DNA from: a bacterium
GTDB lineage: Bacteria; Actinomycetota; Thermoleophilia; Solirubrobacterales; 70-9
Assembly: GCA_002919115.1 (NCBI GenBank)
Contig: PKER01000246.1
Coordinates: forward strand, 1 to 24,994
Direction of reading: 5' to 3'
Length of the DNA stretch: 24,994 bases
Below the pieces are notes generated by a model. That model ran no database searches. It was not told the origin of the DNA and saw only the letters and a list, made by a program, of their open reading frames with translations. The position numbers and the translations under genes were made by a program. Position 1 is the stretch's first letter. Each line of letters starts with the position of its first letter. This document shows, one piece after another, positions 24,973-24,994 of this stretch.

Positions 24973-24994
24973 AAAAAAGGCCCTTCCGGGCCCG
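24973..24994 (-). terminator. Rho-independent terminator at the right edge
   Basis: On the minus strand GGGCC-CGGAA-like sequence folds as GGCCC(GGAA)GGGCC followed by TTTTTT (24973-24978). The stem may continue past the window edge. It ends a minus-strand gene lying to the right of the window, expected from the usual order to be rpsG, and isolates fusA from it. Confidence 0.75.

Overview
The window is very GC-rich and contains a nearly complete str/S10/spc/alpha ribosomal protein supercluster on the minus strand. In transcription order it runs fusA, tuf, rpsJ, rplC, rplD, rplW, rplB, rpsS, rplV, rpsC, rplP, rpmC, rpsQ, rplN, rplX, rplE, rpsZ, rpsH, rplF, rplR, rpsE, rpmD, rplO, secY, adk, map, rpmJ, rpsM, rpsK, rpsD, rpoA, rplQ, truA. 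The gene order, frequent GTG/TTG starts, zinc-type S14, S4 and L36, and secreted YVTN-propeller/PKD proteins suggest a high-GC actinobacterium. My best guess is class Thermoleophilia (Solirubrobacterales-like); this is inference, not a database result.

Layout. Positions 1-3588 are plus-strand accessory genes: the tail of an ABC transporter ATPase (TOBE domain), a tandem hotdog (PaaI-like) thioesterase, a frameshifted remnant of a beta-helix 'choice-of-anchor' surface protein, and a secreted seven-bladed YVTN propeller with a PKD domain. Positions 3598-24874 are the minus-strand translation, secretion and transcription genes. The two sets converge with a 9-nt gap.

Within the ribosomal block most genes are tightly packed, with several TGATG or ATGA stop-start overlaps, so long co-transcribed units are likely. 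Breaks that may carry regulation are: a terminator at the right edge upstream of fusA; a terminator after tuf followed by a structured rpsJ leader; a 260-nt secY-adk gap with three hairpins at an exact 62-nt period; a 196-nt map-rpmJ gap with a long inverted repeat and no infA; and a 352-nt rplQ-truA gap with a hairpin and a decayed small secreted reading frame behind a perfect Shine-Dalgarno.

The genes together provide ribosomal proteins, two elongation factors, the protein channel (SecY), the RNA polymerase alpha subunit, adenylate kinase, methionine aminopeptidase and a tRNA pseudouridine synthase. Unusual features are low-complexity extensions on S3, L4, L5, S5 and S17, and the secY-adk hairpin array, the strongest candidate for an undescribed element. 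No prophage, defence island, CRISPR array, tRNA or rRNA gene was found.
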